Below, piece after piece: positions 1 to 35,117 of a DNA stretch of 64,000 nt. Within the stretch, counting starts at the first letter, position 1. Every line of letters begins with the position of its first letter. The notes under the pieces were generated by a model. The model saw nothing but the letters and a program-made list of their open reading frames with translations, was not told the DNA's origin and did no database searches. Position numbers and translations under genes: made by a program. This DNA comes from Pteria penguin (Eukaryota > Mollusca > Bivalvia > Pterioida > Pteriidae): positions 31,237,005-31,301,004 of the forward strand of contig CM068583.1 in the NCBI GenBank assembly GCA_035048485.1, given 5' to 3'.

Positions 1-1314
1 AGGGATCTTGTTATGTACATGTACATATAGGGTCACAAGACTTGGTCTAGTTACTTTTCCCATTTACACAGTAATTCTTGTAATGTTGTCATAACTCCAC
101 AAGGATTATTTTTTTCACAGAAATCTTAGAGTGGTTCTAGCTTGTTGCCCCTAGTATTTAGCTGTGTATGCTTGATTTAAGTGGGGATCTTTGCTGCATA
201 CATGTAGCTCTCCACTTGGAGTTGTGGTCAGTTTTCCTACTTCATTCCCTCAAAAACAATTATGTTGATCACAAAAAGAAACATTGTTCTTGTTACTCAG
301 TCTCTTGCTTTTTAATGTGGTTCACCTGATGACAGATGTTGCAGCTGTAATTGTACAATTCTGGGAAATCACAAGTGATTGTCATTGCTTTTAGCTACGT
401 TATTAATATCAGTTGTGTTCAGCAGGTTTGAAGAGCACAATAATAAACAATTGGTTTCCAGATTCTCAAGCTGTACTAAATGCAATTTTTACAGTACATG
501 TATACATGTACATTAATAAATGATGTGTAAAGGTACCGGTAGTCATAAAAGTTGATACACCCCATCATGAGTCCAGCCTGCATGTACATATAGTCTAGGA
601 TGTGTCTCATTACTCCAGGCTAAGTTTGGAAAAATATATTGAAATCAACTTGTCTGTCTGTTTATCTATTCATCTGTTTGTCCATCCATTTTTCAGTCTG
701 GTTAAGAAGTTTTACAAGCTACGTTATCATATAAATATGGTAGCTTACCACTACATGTACCAGTATACGTGTATTAGTAAAATGTATATACATGTACATG
801 TATAGTAGTATTAAATGTATTGATCTGATGAATATTTCACACCCTGTTACCCAAAGTCATATATTTTAAGTTAAGATCACAGCGAGTCTAAAGCCAAATT
901 TGTTTTTTAACAACTTTGCTACAGGGGGTATCAGTTCATTGTCAGTAGTATACTGTTATCTATGGGTGATTTGGTGTCAAAGTACAACAGAGCATCTGTG
1001 AATAGAAATATAGAATTTTGAATTGAATTTTTTTAATCACTTACTGACATAAAAGCTGACACATTGACTTCAGCAATAAAAATTCTATGACTGTTTATGT
1101 ACAATTTGTACATTTCAGGCATCCAATCTAGAACTGATGGGGAAACAGACAACACTTCAGTCAAATAGACATATGTAAGTTTTAAGTTTGCTTTGAAGTG
1201 AATATATTTATATATATGTAAATGTATATGTACATTTTTATATATAGACCGGTATATGTAAATACACATGTATATACATGTATATATATATATGTATATA
1301 TACCATACTATATA

Positions 1315-1873
1315 TGGTGTAGCTCTGTGTATGAGGTGCTCGGCTTGTGACTGAGAAGTCCCAGGTTTGACTTGTGTGCACACTGTTGTCTTGTCTTTGA
1401 GATGAGACATTGAAAACATGGTCCCATGGCACCATAGGCATGGAATGTTAAAGATCCGTCTTTGCTTCAAGTGGGTTGGAAGCTGGTGTGGCCTAGTGGA
1501 TGAGGTGCCTGGCATGTGATCTAGAGGTCCCGGGTTCGATTCCTGCCTTGTTCAATGTTCTGGTTTTTTTTTTGGATGAGACAGTAAAAACTGAAGTCCA
1601 AAGTCATGGTAGGCTTGCATGTAAGAGATCACTCACTGTTTCGGATGGTGCCATTGCAAAGGTAGAAATTTCTATGGAATGCATCAGGCAGAAGCCGCAG
1701 ATACCATCACTATATACGTGAAATAACCATGGAGTAATGTAAAACAGTAATCAATGTATCAATCAATGAAGTGGGTTGGTGCAAAGGTATAAATTTCTGT
1801 GCAATATATCAGACGAATTTCGTTATCATATGCAATGTATATATAATCATGTAATAATGTAAAACAAAAATCT
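1315..1873 (+). mobile_element. tRNA-derived SINE, split by a second SINE
   Basis: The 5' part (1315-1479) has a tRNA-like head (a box-A-like segment, then CCCAGGTTTGACTT as a decayed box B), followed by the family core with GATGAGACA and AAGATCC. The 3' part resumes at 1780 with GCAAAGGTATAAATTTCTGT and runs to a degraded AATGTAAAACAAAAATC tail. Removing 1480-1779 restores the order seen in the uninterrupted copies at 9619 and 10784. Head plus conserved core plus (AATC)n-like tail is the layout of tRNA-derived (V-type) SINEs known in bivalves; the exact family is not checked. Confidence 0.75.
1480..1768 (+). mobile_element. tRNA-derived SINE inserted in an older SINE
   Basis: Nearly full-length copy of 289 bp. 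The head has TGGCCTAGTGGATGAGG (box A region) and GGTTCGATTCC (perfect box B). The core has GGATGAGACAGTAAAAAC and the tail ATCAATGTATCAATCAATG. It is flanked by a perfect 11-bp target-site duplication, AAGTGGGTTGG, at 1469-1479 and 1769-1779. The duplicated bases belong to the core of the host SINE, so this copy is younger than its host. A 73-codon open frame over it is incidental. Confidence 0.85.
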
Positions 1874-2793
1874 AACATGTAATGATATGTATATAAATGA
1901 TTTTGAACTACCGGTATATATATCTTCAATTTTGATTGTCTATTGCTGTATTAGGCTAAAATTTTTGTTTACAAATATTCTGAAATTCCAGATTATTTTG
2001 GTACCATTGTATAGAAATAGGGTCATTAGGTAACATTTACAAAAAGAAAAAATTTACAAAACATTTGTTGAAGAACATGTATTTTTCTACCACTGAGTAC
2101 TTGTGAACAGAAATCAATGAAAATTTACTACTTTTAAATGCACTCGCTATTGTTGAGAAGTATTCTCAATAATACCAATATGAAGTCCAGTTTCAAGAAA
2201 ATACTTGTCCAATCCATTAGATTGAATTAGTCATAATTGTTTTGGTAAAATCTCTTAAAATTTACAAAATTTAGAAAAAAAAACCTGATGTATGGTTTGA
2301 TAGGGGATTTACAGTATAAAAGATTGTGAATATTATGAGTTATTTTTGGTAGATAATTGTATCAGCCAAACAAAACGAAAAGTTTATTGTTTACTCAAAT
2401 TAATGACTATATGGACTGCATTTGAACCTAATTCATTTTAACAGTTTTTCATATACTACTATATACTGGTATGGTGGATTAATTTATCATTATGCCATAC
2501 ATTTTGTTAGTACTTATACCTCTGCACACTCTTTTTAAATCGGCTTGGATAGTCCTATATGATGCTATAGTGCACAAGAAATTTATTTCCTGATCAGCGG
2601 TCTACATTTAAAATCCTCAAAAATTGTACATCTAAATGTTATGTAAATATATATAAGTTTGTATCAACTTTTTCCGTAAAAGGTACCAGGTATTTATTGG
2701 TTGAAATGTTTAGCAAATGTTTTGACAGGAGTGACGGGGACCAGACATTTGCCCTAGTAGGGGACTCTTACTTTTAATTAAAAAGTTTTTTGA

Positions 2794-15468
<12,675 letters not shown>

Positions 15469-16015
15469 TAGACTTTTAGATGTGAATAGGGAATAAACTA
15501 GAGATAAGAGTGATTGTAACGAAGATACACCAGTGATTGTGTATGATGTTTGTGATACTAACATTGACATGTATGATGGTACCTGGTCAACATACATTTC
15601 TTGCATGTATTGAAATTCATAGATAGACCAAATCTTCATAATTTATACTGCATGTTTGTTCCTAAAGGAGATGTTAATTGATCTCCTTGGGGGTCATGAA
15701 TTATTTCATTAAATTAAATGAAAGCCATTATATTCAACTTTTGTTCTTAAAAATTAGTTGATATATTGTATGCGTATACATACATGTATTCTGTCAATAA
15801 ATTACAATCTTATATTTATCAAGGTTGTAAGGAAGAGCAGTAATTGATGTGGTGATATGTGGCGCTGCAATCTTGAATGTATTTATCTGAAATCATCATT
15901 TTGCTCTTTACCTTTAAACTTTATCTGATACAATTAGGAGAATGAGGCTTTATTTATGTTAGTGTGGAGTATTAGGCCTGTCATTAAATGGATGTTACAT
16001 TTTCAATAAAGATAC
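15469..16015 (+). promoter_or_regulatory. HSPA9: HSPA9 3' UTR with two polyadenylation signals
   Basis: Follows the TGA at 15466-15468. AATAAA occurs at 15796-15801 and, in the stronger context TTTTCAATAAAG, at 16005-16010. Either could define the transcript end; the second would give a 3' UTR of about 0.55 kb. Confidence 0.55.
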
Positions 16016-16224
16016 AAGAATGTTTTTACTTGCTACTATTCTTTGTCACTTCAATGACAGTTAATTTGAATAACTGTATCAAAGGTATTAGCTTTGAAAG
16101 TGTCTTTCACATTAGCATTGAATTGAATTGTCATGAATTTTATTATTTTGGTTGAAGACTTCATGCTCTTTAAAAATCACGGTTTATCATCATAATGTAC
16201 AAGATAAAAGATGGAGATTCTTTA

Positions 16225-16640
16225 AAATTTCACTATGTAGTTATGTGTGTTGAGTCTGAACTCCTGGGCCAGGTTCAAGAGTTTGGTAAAGGAAGTTTTG
16301 CTCTTCATAACAATACATACAAATAAAATTTTGGTGGGATTTCACAATATAGTTGTGTATGCAGAATCCCAGATTCTGAGCTCTTGACCCAGGTTCATGA
16401 CTTTGGTAAAGGTAGTTTTGCTCTTCATAACCATGCATACAATTAAATGTTTTGATGGGATTCATTATATTTTCACTGTTTATTGGTATATGGGCCCAAC
16501 CTAGAACCTGAACCCAAACCTAGGTTTCATGAATTTCCCATTTGGTTGAGGGCCTTTATTCTTCATAAACATGCACAGATGTATAGAAGATTTTCTAATG
16601 GGAAAATTATTTTCCGTATATAACCCTAAAGGCCCAACCC
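16225..16640. repeat. Diverged ~110-130-bp tandem repeat downstream of HSPA9
   Basis: Three to four related segments share TTTGGTAAAGG(A/T)AGTTTTGC, TCTTCATAA, CATGCATAC and the phrase GACCCAGGTTCATGA. The last segments are more diverged. Simple intergenic repeat with no gene in it. Confidence 0.55.
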
Positions 16641-16859
16641 AAGAGCCTGAACAACTTCTGCACCAAGGGTAATGAATTAATTTTAGGGAAGGGGACAGCC
16701 ATGTGTTCAGTTTACTGTCAAAAAATCCACAGGAGTTAGAGAATTTCTAAAATGAAATATATTTCACTTCGTAATTATATGGGACTTGGAAATGTGCAGA
16801 AAAAACAAGTCTGAGAAATTAAAAGCAGTACTTGAGCAGCTGTCTTTTTAAATCGCTGA

Positions 16860-17150
16860 TGCATTTGCTTTGTTGATCTTTACAGCTTGTCTAAAGGCTG
16901 CTCTAGAGAGGCTACCCTCAGATGATTGTTACCCATCTCTGAATCACTCCTGGACGGATCTGGCAAAAAAAACCCCAACCTTTTGGAGGACTTTGAGTAG
17001 TTTCTCCCTTTAAAGTTTCAACAAAATCCTTTAAGTAATTCTTAAGAAGTTTAAAACATACCGGTAAAGGGTTAACAGATGATGAACGCTGGACAAAAGC
17101 CATGAACTTAGCACACTTGAGCCATTGGCTCTGGTGAGCTTAAGATCTGG
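16860..17150 (+). repeat. Relic of the GCTCACC hairpin-ended composite repeat
   Basis: Ends in CACTTGAGCCATTGGCTCTG followed by GTGAGCTTAAG, a close match to the hairpin end of the copy at 38700 (CACTTGAGCCTATGGCTCAG, GTGAGCTAAAA). The body before it is diverged and its other end is not recognisable. Confidence 0.5.
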
Positions 17151-17329
17151 TATGATTAGATGCCTCTCATCACAACTGTAATGTCAAATCTAACATCTCA
17201 CTGGGCCCATGGTCTTTGCAGATGTACATCCAATTTGTCTGCTTGGACATAAAGGTGAAACCTATGTCAAGAATAGGTCTTGCATTAAAAGATTCTATTG
17301 TTAGCATATCATAAAGTATATGTCCTTGC

Positions 17330-17900
17330 ATAGGTATTTTTGTCAGACCTTTGACCTACTGACTCCCAAATCAATAGGTCTCTTCGCCTTTTGATAGGAT
17401 TAATAGATATAGATATGGTTTATATGCATGCTACTTGATTAATTATCTGGAAACCAATAATCAAAGCATATTTTTATCAGTGGTCACCTTAACTTTTTGC
17501 CCAATGATCCCTAAAATTGAAAGGCATCATCTGGTTTTGGTAAGAAGCAATATATTCAAATCAAGTTTGAATAGGATACATGCTATTTGTTTTATCAGGA
17601 AATCAATAATTGCAATCTGTGTTTATCAGTGGTGACCTTGACTTTTGACTTAATGACAACAGAATCCCAGAGTATTTTTCAATTTTAGAAGTATCCTTAT
17701 ATCTAACTATGGTTTGAACAGGATGCAAGGTACTGAATATGAATGATTGCAATTCATTTTTACCAAGTGACCTTAACCTTTGATATATTGACCCCAAAAT
17801 CAGTAGGCATCTCCCACCTTTGGTAAGTATCCATATATCCAAATTTGACTTGTATAGGATGTTTGATACTCAATTTATTATCTGGAACAAATTAATCTAC
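17330..17900. repeat. Degenerate ~140-150-bp tandem repeat, about four copies
   Basis: Recurring phrases, in order: GTGACCTTAACCTTTGA, ATTGACCCCAAAATCA, TAGGCATCTCCCACC, TTTGGTAAGTATCCATATAT, CCAAATTTGACTTGTATAGG and ATGCTTGATACTCAATTATT, with many substitutions. Each unit carries a TGACCTT-type half-site. No coding content. Confidence 0.6.
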
Positions 17901-17976
17901 TTTAACTACTACTAACCTTGACCTTCGACGTATAAAACCACTTAACAGTAGAAGTATATATATATCCAAATTTGGC

Positions 17977-19421
17977 TGATTGATCGATTATTGTTTAATT
18001 CACTCCTTAATTATTCCATGTATATGTTGACGGCATCCTTGTTACATTGCATAGAAATTTACCCGATATACCTTTGCAAATGACCCACCTGAAGCAGCGA
18101 GGGATCTTTTTCATGTCATGGCTACCATAACACGGGACCACAGTTTTATCTATCTCATGTGAAAGACAGAATACCAGTGTGTCTACAGCGGGAGTTGATC
18201 TCGGGACCTCTGGCACAGTCTTACCGAAAACTCACTAGCCCGACGCCCGAGGCTACAAAAAAATCCCTCGGGCTATTAAAATTTGGTTTGGAAATGGCCC
18301 GACTAGCTAGTAAAATATCGACGCATTGCTTGTAGGACTGAAACGATTCATCGCAATTTCGATTCGGCTCGATATTTTCTTTTGATTCGGTGTTTGATAT
18401 CATTGTCTGAATTAATTTTAGTTCGATTCAGCTGTAAGAACACCTTGTGAGACTTTCGTTTTATAATCTCTATTGTTTAACAATCTTCTTTATCTTCAAC
18501 AAGTACAGTTTTTAGATAAGCAAATGTCTTTGATTTCTTTAACTCTTCGTTGGTGATGGCATATTAAATTTTATTTGGAACATTTTAATTTGGTTTAAAA
18601 CTGTATTTATTGAAGAATATTAAATGATTATTGCCGCTTAATTTATCAGAGGAAATTCTGAATACAAAAAGAAAAACAATCTCTCAAAACGCAAATAGAA
18701 ATTTAAAAAACTGAAATAAAAACATAGTATTGTAAACTGTCTCAACAGTATAGTCAGATACATTATCTTTAATGTATCTAATGACCAAGCAAGTGATTTA
18801 CCAGAAATCTTGCACTCAAATGGGTAATGAAATTCAGAAGATAAAATGTGTTGTGGTTTACTATTATACAAATTTTCATATCTATTCATGAATGCATATA
18901 ATGTATAATGTACCTTTATCGTATACAAAATGATGGATATGCGCAGATTAAAAGAAGTTAGTGTACATATCCCAATGAAGTTTTAATGAAATTACCTAAA
19001 CGGGCATGGATAAGGTTGGATCTGGCGATCCCTTAATTTAAGTTTTTCTTTAAATCTAAGAAGTATCGGTCACATAAAAATCATCGTATCGATAATATCT
19101 TATCGTAAGTATCATATCCTGAGAGTAGTGTATCTTTTCAGTCTTGCAAATTGCAGATACATCCTCGTCAATGACGTGCTTTTCAATACGCACAATTTAG
19201 TGCAATGACAAGTGTAATAATGATTATGACTTCATGTACAACAATGAATTATGAAATTCAAATTTATCAAGATTAAAGACTTTATCTTGGCTAGTAGAAT
19301 TTTCCTTTTGCTAGTAAAAGTTTGGGCTGGACTAGCCCTACTGGCTAGTGATGTAAAATAGATTTCGGAAAGACTGGTGGCACACGAGAAGAACATTTCA
19401 TCCACTAAGCCACACTAGCCT
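17977..19421 (-). mobile_element. tRNA-derived SINE interrupted by a hAT-like element
   Basis: On the - strand. The 3' part (17977-18216) has the tail CGATTATTG, the TTGCATAGAAATTTA core, the AGGGATCTTTTTCATG segment and a decayed box B. The head (19376-19421, CATCCACTAAGCCACACTAG) lies beyond an 1159-bp insertion. Joining the two restores the family order. A further tRNA-head fragment of the same family follows at about 19422-19466. Confidence 0.75.
18217..19375. mobile_element. hAT-like non-autonomous DNA transposon
   Basis: 1159 bp inserted in a SINE. The termini are inverted repeats: the left starts AGTCTTACCGAAAACTCACT; the right, reverse-complemented, starts AGTCTTTCCGAAATCTATTT, and both later reach CACTAGCC. 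The 8-bp flanks TCTGGCAC (18209-18216) and GGTGGCAC (19376-19383) match at 6 of 8 positions, compatible with a hAT target duplication. No transposase reading frame is evident. A partial relative lies at 3573-3760. Confidence 0.65.
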
Positions 19422-20440
19422 GGGAACTTCTCAGTCACAAGCCAGCCATGCTACCGATTAAGCAACGTTATATCTTGCTTAAATAATACATTGTTCACAA
19501 AGTACAACTTTAACCATATATTACAGTATCAATTGCCTATCTTGATGGTTAAGCAATACAATTATCTATGCTACAGCACTCATGTACATGTATTTGTCAA
19601 AAATACTATATAGATTTATATGCATGTATAAACATACAGAAACAAAAATCTTGGTTTATTGTTTTATTTTATTCATTCTCTACTCAAAATTTGTTGTCAA
19701 AAACATTGCAGATTAAGCTAGGAAATTTGAACATTCAGTCTCCAAAACATGCACCATTTATAAAACAAATAAGAAACAACACAACATGCAACAATGGGAA
19801 TACATAATTACAATGAAATATTGGAGATATTAAATGATAAAATGAACCACATTTGTAATTTCATGTCATGAGTATTTCTAATGAGCAATACGAAAAGAAA
19901 TTATTTTGTTCAGAATGCTTTACAGTACATTTGATTTACTACCAATAATACATGTAATGACTTCTGTATTAATGACTTGTGTGTAGGAGATAATAATTTG
20001 TTATGATCAATAAAACTGTTCTGTTACTTCTACATCATGCTTACCTTTCTCAAGACTTTGGATTAAGTGCTGTTGTGACTTTGACCAATAATATTCATAT
20101 ATATTAATGGGGATCTTCCTCTCATCATGGAAATAATACTTACCAAGTGTCAAGTTTCTACTGTAAATGGTTCAGGCTATATGTTGTTTATAATAACTGC
20201 AAACAACATATCCGCAAACCCTCTGGCAATCTACTTATTTCCTTTGATACTCAAAAACAAGAAAAATTCAGGAAATTTGTTAAGAATATTCTTTATGCAA
20301 GCTTCCAATAAAACCAAATGAACAAGAAACTTTCATTAAAATTTCAATAACATGGATTTTCAATGTATGATCTTGGGTCTAGGTCATGACATACTACCTT
20401 ACCTTATGGCTAACAAGGAAGGACTCAATCTAAGAAAGAT

Positions 20441-20715
20441 CGATTGATTATTGTTTTACGTTTCTCCATGATTATTTCATGCATATGGTGACCACGTCTG
20501 CCTGATGCATTGCATAGAAACTTTATTCCTTCGCAACAGACCCACCTGGTTCAGTGAGGGATCTTTTACGTGCCATGTCTACCATGACATGGGACTTTGG
20601 TTTTTAGTATCTCATTCAAAAAGACCGAACATTGGTGAGTCTATGTCAGGAATTGAACCCAGGGCCTCTCGGTCACAAACCGAGCACCTTGTCTACTGAG
20701 CCAGACTGGCTTTAG
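20441..20715 (-). mobile_element. tRNA-derived SINE, nearly full length
   Basis: Reverse-strand copy: tail CGATTGATTATTGTTTTACG at 20441; core TGCCTGATGCATTGCATAGA, then GAGGGATCTTTTACGTGCCA; box B in reverse (GGAATTGAACCC); and the head ending CTACTGAGCCAGACTGGC. The flanks TCTAAGAAAGAT (20429-20440) and TCTAGGGAAGAG (20716-20727) resemble an old target duplication. The 64-codon frame over it is incidental. Confidence 0.85.
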
Positions 20716-20867
20716 TCTAGGGAAGAGTTAAAAGGTCCAAGCATAAAATATAAATCAAAGACTGTAATGACCTTGACTTTTGATGTATAACCTAAGGTCA
20801 AAGTCATGATATACTTTCATACACTAAATAAGAATGATCAAAGTATTAGCTGATTCCAAAAAGACAT

Positions 20868-20918
20868 GAAATATTCGTGGTGTGACGTTAAACAAAAATC
20901 AATCAATCAATCAATCAA
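20868..20918 (+). mobile_element. SINE 3' end only, with target duplication
   Basis: Only the last 51 bp of the SINE family are present (GTGGTGTGACGTTAAACAAA then four to five ATCA units), bounded by a perfect 12-bp duplication CCAAAAAGACAT at 20856-20867 and 20919-20930. This is a 5'-truncated insertion, as expected when target-primed reverse transcription stops early. Confidence 0.85.
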
Positions 20919-21843
20919 CCAAAAAGACATCAAAAATGAACAGCAATAGGCCAGTCAAAAAAACTTGGAGCAAATCAAATCTGTAAGAACATTTAAGTCT
21001 ATAGTGACCTTAACTTTGAAGGTATGACACTGGATAAAGATCATGACACACTGCCTTCTCACAAATAACATTTGGTGTATAAAAAAGAGAAAGAGTATCT
21101 AAACAAAAGTTTTGATTTACAACAAGGTTTACAAGCATGCTATTAAGAATAAGATATTCATAAATGTTAAATATTATTATATTAGTCTATGACATTTAAC
21201 ATATACCATTTAATGAAAGCAATGCAAGTCAACTTAGAATCTTTACTTCTACTACACCATTTTTATGTCTACAATGAACTTCTATGATTAAGTATGTGAC
21301 ATTTCTCATTCTTTCTTTGTAATGAAATTAAGTATGTGACATCTCTCATTCATTGTAACAAGATATCTCAAATACAGTAGACTGTAAGAGAAACAAAAAC
21401 AAAGCAGATGTTGCTATCATAGAATGTGTCAATAAAACTAAAAACAAACAATATTCTTCCAAGTTATATGAGTTTGACAAAAAATAAGATGCCATACATA
21501 AATCACTTTATATTATTGCATAAACTTAAACATTATACTCTTTAGAAATACTGTTTAAAAGAGTTACATGTACTTGATACTGAAAATGTATTGAGTACAC
21601 ATACATTCTCACTCACAATGAGGAACTTCTGTACATATATGTACATGTGTTAGTCTTAAATCACTTAAAATCTATATGGCATGTAAGACACATTTCAATA
21701 GAAAATTTAGCACTAATTGTGCTAAACTTTAATAAAAAAAAACAAACAAACATCTTTTCACATTTCATAAGGGTGTAATGATACAACAACAAAAAATGAT
21801 ATTGCAGTATAAAAAACTGTTTTGTGTATATATTGCAGTAAGC

Positions 21844-21845
<2 letters not shown>

Positions 21846-21875
<30 letters not shown>

Positions 21876-22125
21876 TGGTGGCAACTAAGTCCAAATCAGG
21901 CAAATTTTGAAATGTAGGTAAAAATTCAAGGTCACAAGGTCAATGACCTTGATGTAATTGGAAAGAGTGTTGATTAGTGGAATATACATGCCAAATAAGA
22001 AGTCTCTATCTCTCACTGTTCAAACGTTATGGCAAAGGTTAAAGTTGACAACAGGCAAACAAAAAGACAGACAGGTAAAAAACAATATGCCCCCTATCTA
22101 TCGATCCTGGGACATAAAAAAGAAG
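21846..22125 (+). repeat. Short non-autonomous repeat with hairpin-like 3' end
   Basis: Begins AACAAGATGTGTTTGTGAAA and ends TATGCCCCCTATCTATCGAT followed by CCTGGGACATAAAAAA, a decayed hairpin (TATGCCCC against GGGACATA) followed by an A run. The interior has AAGGTCACAAGGTCAATGAC, a pair of direct half-sites followed by an inverted one, and a GACAGACAGG tract. Same overall layout as the larger composite elements at 28255, 37043, 42873 and 51690. Confidence 0.55.
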
Positions 22126-22534
22126 GACGTCTGACAAATATCTCTGACCTTCCACAATAAGATGACTAATACTTTTAATATAGTTTGTTGCAGGGTTTTT
22201 ATTAAAGACCAAGTGGTTTTAACATTTCTTTGAAATCTTTACTCTTTGGAACATTAGATTGGATGCTTTCAAATGTTATGTTACTCCTTGTATTTGTATG
22301 GACAATCACAATTAATTCTGAATATATGTATTCAAATATTATATGCAACAACAGTGATATTTTTCCATTCTTAACAAAGTACAGACTAACAGTGCTTCTG
22401 ATTGATATGGAAAACATAAGGACATGTGTCCCAAGTGTCGTAAAAAAAGTATAGACCATCTTATCCTAAATCTCAAAACTGTAGAATCATGGCAAAATTA
22501 TGTATCAGAATTTAATTAATAGCTCTAACATATA

Positions 22535-23658
22535 CTGAGCAAAAATAAAAAGTATCCACTTTTCAATTTTGTATAAATCAAATATGTGATAATGAAGATT
22601 TACACCGTTATGCATAAGCAATAGTGACTTATAATTGTCTACCGCACAAGCCTAATTACCCATGTGCAGTCAACCAGGCCAGGACCAGCTTTACCAGGCA
22701 ATTAGTATGTTGAACACAGGCCAAACAGTGACCTCTGTTAGCAGGGCATTTGGTTGCACTGTATTAGTTTGTCGTTTAAGAATGCTTGCATAAGCTGGTG
22801 TAGACGTTATTTATGCTTTATTAGGAATGAATGGAATAATGTTTTGTTTACAACGAATCAAGGTTCAACCTTAGTCATAGTGATGATCGAGCAAGGTTTT
22901 ACCATCGACAAGGAGCATGATATACTGATGTATGTGTCCTTCAAAAAAACAGGTTGGGCGGTGGCAGCATAATGATATAGGGTGGAATCATGGGCGTGGG
23001 GAAAACGCTTCTTGTAGTAGTAAATGGTACTTTAAATGCACAGGCCTGTATTAATCCGATTCTACCTCCAGCAGTAGTTCCCTTCATTTAGAGACATGCT
23101 CTGGGGGTCACCTTGCAAAATGACAATGCATACTGCAGGACTTGCTCAACGCTACCTTCAACAAAATTATGTTAATGTCCTCCCATGGCCAACAAGTAGC
23201 CCTGGTCTCAATCCGATCGAGCACATTTGGAATTGTTTGGGGTCAAAGAGCACACATGTGACATCCATTGACCATTCAGGAGCTACAAAATGCTCTCATA
23301 ACAGAATGAAACAATTTAGCCCCAAACGTTTTTAGATATTATGTCAATATCATGCGAAGTAGAATTTGTATTGTTTAGCAAACAGGGATGTTCATACCCG
23401 ATTTTAAGCAATTATGGATTGATCTGACAATGAAATGTTAACTTCTGATTCCTAATCAAATTACTGTGATTTTCTGAAATGACCCCTTACGCCTTTTTCT
23501 GTCTGTTATCAGTGAAATGCATATTAAACTTTGACAAGATTGTTAAATGTTATCATAAGGTGTCTAAATTACTTAAAAAACAATTTGAAAAAGTTAGCAT
23601 TTACAGTTTAGAAAATAACTCAAATTGTATACAGAGGATACTTTCTTTTTTTGCTCAG
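22535..23658 (+). mobile_element. Tc1-like DNA transposon, decayed
   Basis: 1124 bp bounded by inverted repeats: left CTGAGCAAAAATAAAAAGTA, right reverse-complemented CTGAGCAAAAAAAGAAAGTA. TA flanks both ends (22533-22534, 23659-23660). It encloses a broken Tc1-family transposase on the + strand and lies between HSPA9 and the 3' end of TEX261. Confidence 0.9.
22670..23340 (+). pseudogene. Tc1-type transposase pseudogene
   Basis: An N-terminal helix-turn-helix segment (AISMLNTGQTVTSVSRAFGC) is recognisable near 22690-22760. About 80 residues are then missing before the catalytic part. The FTDESRF block has become NESRF in the matching frame, so the first catalytic Asp is Asn. QNDNA (second Asp) and VNVLPWPTSSPGLNPIEHIW (Glu) are present but in different frames; the usual DD34E spacing is implied once the frame is followed across the small deletion. 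Several frameshifts and stops make it inactive. Confidence 0.85.
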
Positions 23659-24337
23659 TATATATCAATATTATAAATAAAAGGAACTCTTATTTATTAT
23701 ATAACAACTTTTCTGTGTAAGATATTACTTAATTTGTATATCAATATATATTCAAACCTTCAGCTTGTACTGGCATAAAATATGACTGCAACATAAGGAT
23801 ACAAACTTTTGTTGAAAGAAAAATCCTTTATCTTTATAGCTCTTACACTTGGATTTCAACTTTTCACGTGCATTCTTTGAGAATTACTTTTAAGTCAGAA
23901 ATAAGGATTTGAATTATGATAATGACTCTATATCAATAATAAAACTTTTAACTTTTTTCACAATTCCGTACTTGATAGAATAAAAAATGAAATAAATTTT
24001 TAACATATATATATATACCCTTCAAATGTTTATATAATCTCTGAATGACAAAATCAAAACGTAAAGTATTTGGAAATAAAAAATGATGATCTTCCAATAT
24101 ATCGATATAAATGTTATGCTTTATATCACAGCAGACATAGGAAATAAGTACGAAATGGATTTCAAAATATTTCTCTTCATACATGTACTACTCGTTCTCC
24201 TGTGATCTTATTGTTTGGTATTCTAGACAAAGGCATGCTTTCTATTTCCTAATATGTATACAAGCATACGGTTTAGCTGAGTCCTTCAGTTGCAAAAAGT
24301 GATTAGCACTGATTTTTGTTGACAATTAAATTGTACT

Positions 24338-35117
<10,780 letters not shown>

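Noticed and set aside
1033..1515. 160-codon - strand frame
   Set aside because: It spans SINE sequence and AT microsatellite and shows no protein family features.
22202..22459. Paired 74- and 85-codon frames on opposite strands upstream of the Tc1 element
   Set aside because: Hydrophobic AT-rich translations with no conserved motif or splice context.
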